From contig NW_024882905.1 of assembly GCF_019059575.1 (NCBI RefSeq), forward strand, positions 116,631 through 180,630: 64,000 nt of DNA. The letters are read 5' to 3'. The translations under genes and the position numbers were made by a program. Below, piece by piece: positions 56,001 to 64,000 of this stretch (position 1 is the stretch's first letter; every line of letters starts with the position of its first letter). This DNA is from Amphibalanus amphitrite. Taxonomy: Eukaryota; Arthropoda; Thecostraca; Balanomorpha; Balanidae. The notes under the pieces were generated by a model. It saw only the letters and a list, made by a program, of their open reading frames with translations, did not search any database and was not told the DNA's origin.

Positions 56001-58899
56001 TCCGAGTCCGGACCGGCCGAATCCATATTACGTCTTGCGTCCAGAAGCCAGTCACAAGCCGTTCAGTCGTCATACTCCAGCGTAACTTACTCAGCTCGAT
56101 TCTTAGTTGAGCAGCAGGCTGTGGTTACCTTTAGATTGTGCATAGTTTTACGATTATGTTACTCAGCTTCTTTTTCGGGCAAAGCTTTTGCAGATGTGGA
56201 TATGATTGTGGAGCTTCTCATTTCTGTCGAACCATGGGATCGTTATAATGCGCATATCATGCCCAGGGATAAGTCTAGGCTACAATCTCAATGTTAGGAA
56301 TAAATTTGTGCGCATTCCAGGGTATATCGCCTGAACAGATGATCCGTCATAAATTCGTCGCATTATACGCCGGTGTTCGTAAACTGAGGCAAATAAGAGG
56401 GCTATTATAAATGTTATGCATAGCAGCTCATAGATGACAGTGGACTTGATAGACCTGCGGCAGAAGTCTACTGTTATCGATTATTGCACAGCTTGATAAA
56501 TACCGATGCCAGTTCGAAGACGCGTGTTCATATTTTCAGTGGACGCGTGTTCAAAAGCTTGGCTATAGCATCCTCTTTCCAACGGTCGCTGGCCTCTGTG
56601 CCCGTCTGAGGGCAGCATCACCAATGGACAGGACACGCGCAGACGATATTTTGTCCTCCCGAGGATCTAGGGTTGCAACGGTGATAGATTGTCGGCGGTG
56701 TGTAACATCACTTCGCCCTATTCACTACAATTCACGAAACTCAGAGAAATAGTCTGACTGAATTTTATCAAATGAAAATGTTTGCAAAACCGTCAATTGG
56801 TTGAACTTGAGAAACGTCTGTTCTTCAGCTTTGGCCTTGTGAAAAAAAAAACTTAAAATATTTCCGGATATGCGGTGTATAATATGATCCATGTGCTAGG
56901 ACGTGTCGGCTAACACATGGTCGTAAGCCAGAAACATTTTACCTACAATTTGTATGGAGCTTTATTTGTTGCTTATTGTGCTGTTAGCTGTCGTTCTCCT
57001 ACAGTGAAGTATGTTATAAAACTGCAGTATACATACACACTTCATAGGCAACAGTGGACCTACAGGGTATACATCTATGCAGGGGTCTAGCTGTTGTCGA
57101 TGCACAACTTGACAAATGTCATTTGCCAGTTCGAAGACGCGTGTTCATATTTTCGGTGGACGCGTGTTCAAAAGCTTGGCTATAGCATCCTCTTTCCAAC
57201 GGTCGCTGGCCTCTGTGTCCGTCTGAGGGCAGCATCACCAATGGACAGGACACGCGCAGACGACGCGCTGCCGACCTTGATGACTGCTTTGTGTTTTGTG
57301 GGCGTCTGTCTGCTAGTTATCTGTGGTTTCGTGTTAGCATTGCGCCGTGGCTTTGACGTTAGATATAAAGCGTTGTCAGTGCCTGTTGTCACTGTTAGCT
57401 AGGACCAGTTGCACATTGTCCGTGAAATGTTCCTACGTAAACTAACGCTCCTCTCCGTAACTGTCGGCAGGTAACCTGTGCATGATCACCGGCGGCCGTA
57501 ACTTGGGTCGTGTCGGCACCATCATCCACCGGGAGCGTCACCCTGGCTCGTTCGACATCGTGCACGTCAAGGACACGGCCGGACACAAGTTCGCCACCAG
57601 GTACGGTCCCCCCCCCCCCCTCCGCGACACACGGGCTAGTGACGCCAGACCGAAGACGCGCCGCCACCAACTCTGTGGAGGCGCGTTCAAAATCTTGGCA
57701 ACAGAAACGGCTCTCCAACGGTCGCTGGTTTTGTGATTCTCGTCCAAGAGCAGCATTACCAATGGAGTGTACAATTAGCATTTTTGTTCAATTTCCTGTA
57801 TATTTCTGTTAATGTCACCGTGAACAGTGGTGTATCGTTGCTCTCATTACGGAGCGAGCGAAGCGAGCGGAGTCTTACGTAGAATAACGGAAATTTCTGA
57901 GTATGAGCGGCCGGCCGGCCGGCCGTGCGGACGCTTTTGCGAGGCTTATATCTCAGCAACCACTTGACCGATTTACATGCGGTAATTTTTGTAGGGTAGC
58001 TTCATTCCTTCTACCAAGTATTGGACTATTCCCGATGCATGTGGGTGACCCCTTATGCACGTGCCACGTGCAAAACGAAGAGGTGTCACTTTTGTAATTG
58101 TTGCAATATCTCGGTAACTACTTGGCCGATTGCGCTGAAAGTTGGCATGTAGGTAGGCACCCACTAGGCACTGCATATCCATGTGCCAGAGTTGGGGTGC
58201 CGCTGCACGTGCGCACGTGCAGGGGTCGTTTCCAGATCTCGAGAACGGCTCGACCGATTGCGCTCAAATTTGGTACACATTTAGGGACCGGTTAGTAGGG
58301 TGCCGTGCACAAGTCAGTTGGGACCCATTTTGCACGTGCGCACGTGCAGGGTGCCGCTTCCAGATCTCGAGAACGGCTGGGCCGATTGTGCCCAAATTTG
58401 GCACATCGCTAGAGACCGGTTAGTAGGGTGCCGTGCACAAGTCAGTTAGAGGTACCCCCTCGCAATTTCGCACGTGCAAGGCCCACCCTCTCGCTCGCTC
58501 CGTTAGTCGCCCCAAAAGGCGTTATACTGGTGTTATTTCACGGTAGGCACATTGCCTTTCTGAGTGCATTTTTGAAGGTGAACTTATATGCTCGAATTTC
58601 GATCTTTTATACTCATGATGTATTTTATCGCAGTTTTTTATTCAAAGCCATTTTTATTCTGTTTAGTGTTCACTTTTTCTGGTTAGTGTCCGTGTAGCGT
58701 CCTCGTTGCGTGTGGTGGCTGGTGGCAGCCACCTCTCGCAGCACATGTGTCGCTAACTGCGCTCTGTGCCGTCGGCAGGCTGCACAACGTGTTCGTCATC
58801 GGCAAGGGCACGCGCGCCTACGTGTCGCTGCCCAAGGGCAAGGGTGTCAAGTTGTCGATCGCCGAGGAGCGCGACCGGCGGCTGGCGCAGAAGAGCTAG
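50095..58899 (+). CDS. 40S ribosomal protein S4 (eS4), 6 exons, 260 aa
   Basis: eS4 is a structural protein of the small ribosomal subunit that binds 18S rRNA. Exons: 50095-50097 (ATG, probable), 52923-53181, 53688-53785, 55197-55368, 57471-57600, 58779-58899. All phases agree, giving 260 aa, the family's usual length. Hallmarks in order are [42 protein letters not shown], the S4-type RNA-binding region, [32 protein letters not shown], the KOW-like [20 protein letters not shown], and a C terminus ending [11 protein letters not shown]. It ends TAG. Introns 2-5 contain six H/ACA snoRNA-like segments, and intron 5 also has a MITE. No AATAAA was seen close downstream. Confidence 0.95.
50951..51450. 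mobile_element. Harbinger-like MITE, 500 bp, TSD TTA
   Basis: The termini GGGTCTGTTCCCGTCGCTCC and its near complement are flanked by TTA (50948-50950 and 51451-51453). GGAGGAGC-type subterminal repeats lie at both ends. It is non-coding; the termini resemble those at 1074-1240. Confidence 0.65.
51836..51873. repeat. Perfect 16-bp inverted repeat with 6-nt loop
   Basis: ATCAGGGATTTAAAAG and its exact complement flank TAACTT. It lies in RpS4 intron 1. Confidence 0.8.
52923..53181 (+). CDS. RpS4 exon 2
   Basis: It starts [11 protein letters not shown] after GGCTTTTTCCAG, in place of the second codon, and ends GFM + G before GTGAGT. It encodes residues 2-87. Confidence 0.96.
53489..53609 (+). 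ncRNA. H/ACA snoRNA-like, family A copy 1 (RpS4 intron 2)
   Basis: The 5' hairpin has an outer stem GCCATG/CATGGC (53489-53494 and 53535-53540) and an inner stem ATGTGGTG/CATCATAT. The H box is ACATGA (53543-53548, ANANNA). The 3' hairpin has outer TGACC/GGTCA and inner AGTG/CACT plus TGTTC/GAGCA. ACA sits at 53604-53606 with three bases after. Both hairpins have unpaired pockets as in pseudouridylation guides. The RNA target was not identified. Confidence 0.65.
53688..53785 (+). CDS. RpS4 exon 3
   Basis: The phase-1 acceptor CTGCCCCCAG gives [20 protein letters not shown] followed by [13 protein letters not shown]. The donor GTGAGT is only about 31 nt before a snoRNA-like segment. Confidence 0.96.
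53817..53940 (+). ncRNA. H/ACA snoRNA-like, family A copy 2 (RpS4 intron 3)
   Basis: It is homologous to 53489-53609 across its length (shared GTTGAAAA, ATGTTCTCCC-like, AACCAAGTG, TCACTCCTAA, GGTCRGACATT). The 5' hairpin has outer GTCGTG/CGCGAC and a 9-bp inner stem ACGTGGGCA/TGTCCATGT. The H box is AGAGAA (53875-53880). The 3' hairpin has outer CGACC/GGTCG. ACA is at 53935-53937 plus three bases. Many stem changes are compensatory, supporting a conserved fold. Confidence 0.65.
53941..55196. other. RpS4 intron 3 remainder
   Basis: From about 54040 to 54480 lies a repeat with ATATCTCGGTAACC and several CACGTGC-type motifs, distantly like the MITE at 44150-44821. The rest shows nothing recognisable. 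Confidence 0.4.
55197..55368 (+). CDS. RpS4 exon 4
   Basis: It starts [15 protein letters not shown] after CCCGCCCGCAG, contains [18 protein letters not shown], and ends FDT + G before GTGAGT. Confidence 0.96.
55437..55565 (+). ncRNA. H/ACA snoRNA-like, family B copy 1 (RpS4 intron 4)
   Basis: The 5' hairpin closes GCC/GGC with an 8-bp inner stem (55450-55457 with 55469-55476). The H-box position reads ACAGTG (55492-55497), one base off ANANNA. The 3' hairpin has outer CTCG/CGAG and a 9-bp inner stem GCTGGCCCC/GGGGTCAGC. ACA is at 55560-55562 plus ATT. It is the most diverged family B member but keeps the fold. Confidence 0.65.
55566..56507. other. RpS4 intron 4, spacer between snoRNA copies
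   Basis: A TG/TGTC-rich stretch lies at 55615-55720. Nothing else was recognised. Confidence 0.4.
56508..56638 (+). ncRNA. H/ACA snoRNA-like, family B copy 2 (RpS4 intron 4)
   Basis: The 5' hairpin has outer GCCA/TGGC and an inner palindromic ACGCGT stem. The H box is ATAGCA (56565-56570). The 3' hairpin has outer TCCA/TGGA plus CCT/AGG and inner GCTG-CCTC/GAGG-CAGC. ACA is at 56633-56635 plus CGC. It differs from copy 3 at about two positions in 131 nt. Confidence 0.68.
57125..57255 (+). ncRNA. H/ACA snoRNA-like, family B copy 3 (RpS4 intron 4)
   Basis: It is near-identical to copy 2, with the same hairpins, H box ATAGCA (57182-57187) and ACA at 57250-57252 plus CGC. Some flanking similarity upstream (ACAGTGGAC...) shows a recent local duplication. 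Confidence 0.68.
57471..57600 (+). CDS. RpS4 exon 5
   Basis: It encodes [20 protein letters not shown] followed by [20 protein letters not shown] and ends FAT + AG before GTACGG. The acceptor is CTGTCGGCAG. Confidence 0.96.
57644..57776 (+). ncRNA. H/ACA snoRNA-like, family B copy 4 (RpS4 intron 5)
   Basis: The 5' hairpin has outer GCCA/TGGC, inner CGCGCC/GGCGCG and a CCAC/GTGG tip. The H box is ACAGAA (57701-57706, perfect ANANNA). The 3' hairpin has outer CTCCA/TGGAG and inner GCTG/CAGC. ACA is at 57771-57773 plus ATT. It is the best single example of the consensus. Confidence 0.7.
57848..58531 (-). mobile_element. GCACGTGC-rich MITE in RpS4 intron 5, copy 2
   Basis: It is a highly similar, inverted copy of 44150-44821, with the same ACGGAGCGAGCGA end, the TTTTGGGGCGACTAACGG end and the internal GCACGTGCGCACGTGC palindromes. 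Base differences are scattered. Confidence 0.65.
58779..58899 (+). CDS. RpS4 exon 6
   Basis: It encodes [20 protein letters not shown] followed by [20 protein letters not shown] and TAG at 58897-58899. The acceptor is CCGTCGGCAG. Confidence 0.96.
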
Positions 58900-59386
58900 A
58901 CGGCCATCACGCAGGGCGGCAGAGCGCTATTTCACATCGCCCAATACACGACCAGACAGAACGTGAGATGTGTGTTAGTGGAGATGGGCTCAGTGGCTAT
59001 AGGGTGGGTCTGCTGTGGGGGTGTGGCAGTCCAGTCGAGGACCGGGACTCCGGGCCTGGGTGACCGGAGAAGTGGAGGCTCGACAATCGCTCGGTTGGGA
59101 ACACGTGGAACGTGCTCCTAGACACGGCAGTGGAAGGGATCTGACGTGAGACGAAGGAGAGTTGAAAGTAAATTAGGGTGGGTGGAGTCCCAGCTGAGAA
59201 GCCAAGTTCATTCTACAAAGGCATTGCCTCTTTACGATATGTATATTTGTACAGTATTTGTTCACGCATTTGGTAGGAACACTAGCATTGGTACACACGC
59301 ATTTGTACGAACAGTTTGGCATTTCTGAGATCACCTGAGTGGCTGTATCGACTCGACACCGTTCCGAGCGCGTTAGCCCGGCTGCG

Positions 59387-64000
<4,614 letters not shown>

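Noticed and set aside
57250-57404. Short protein from 57094-57402 with hydrophobic stretch
   Set aside because: The frame runs through the snoRNA-like segment and has no splice or family support.

Overview
This is a eukaryotic, most likely arthropod (probably crustacean) nuclear genome window. It carries an innexin, a family confined to invertebrates. Its genes have GT-AG introns, GC-rich exons sit in AT-richer introns, and DNA transposon relics are everywhere. The species cannot be read from the sequence.

Five protein genes were rebuilt by joining exons whose splice phases match exactly. (1) An innexin on the minus strand (CDS 21788 to 5934, 3 exons, 369 aa); its 11.5-kb second intron has been filled by a Pao/BEL LTR retrotransposon (7592-13587, TSD GTATT), a TA-flanked foldback element and a TTAA-flanked element. 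(2) A TTLL2-like tubulin ligase-like gene on the minus strand (34311 to 24053, 9 exons, about 912 aa) with an apparent 1-nt frameshift at the start of exon 6. (3) The metal-responsive transcription factor MTF-1 on the minus strand (48476 to 42845, 6 exons, 641 aa, six C2H2 fingers). (4) Ribosomal protein S4 (eS4) on the plus strand (50095 to 58899, 6 exons, 260 aa), head-to-head with MTF-1. (5) The 3' half of a PRDM13-like PR-domain zinc-finger gene on the minus strand (from beyond 64000 to 59387), tail-to-tail with RpS4.

The most interesting signal is in the RpS4 introns: six segments of 121-133 nt fold as box H/ACA snoRNAs (hairpin, H box, hairpin, ACA plus 3 nt). They form two paralogous families, two copies in introns 2-3 and four copies in introns 4-5. 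RpS4 therefore looks like a multi-snoRNA host gene.

A second recurring theme is local duplication across exon-intron junctions. TTLL2-like exons 2 and 8 each have a triplicated splice donor, MTF-1 exon 2 has a duplicated donor, MTF-1 exon 5 is followed on the intron side by a minisatellite whose units each resemble its splice acceptor, and the PRDM13-like exon has a duplicated acceptor.

The rest is mostly repeats: elements with TTAA target sites (one group packed with AGGTCA nuclear-receptor half-sites), hAT-like, Harbinger-like and Kolobok-like MITEs, and a GCACGTGC-rich element present once in an MTF-1 intron and once, inverted, in an RpS4 intron. No rRNA gene, CRISPR array or convincing intact tRNA gene was seen.
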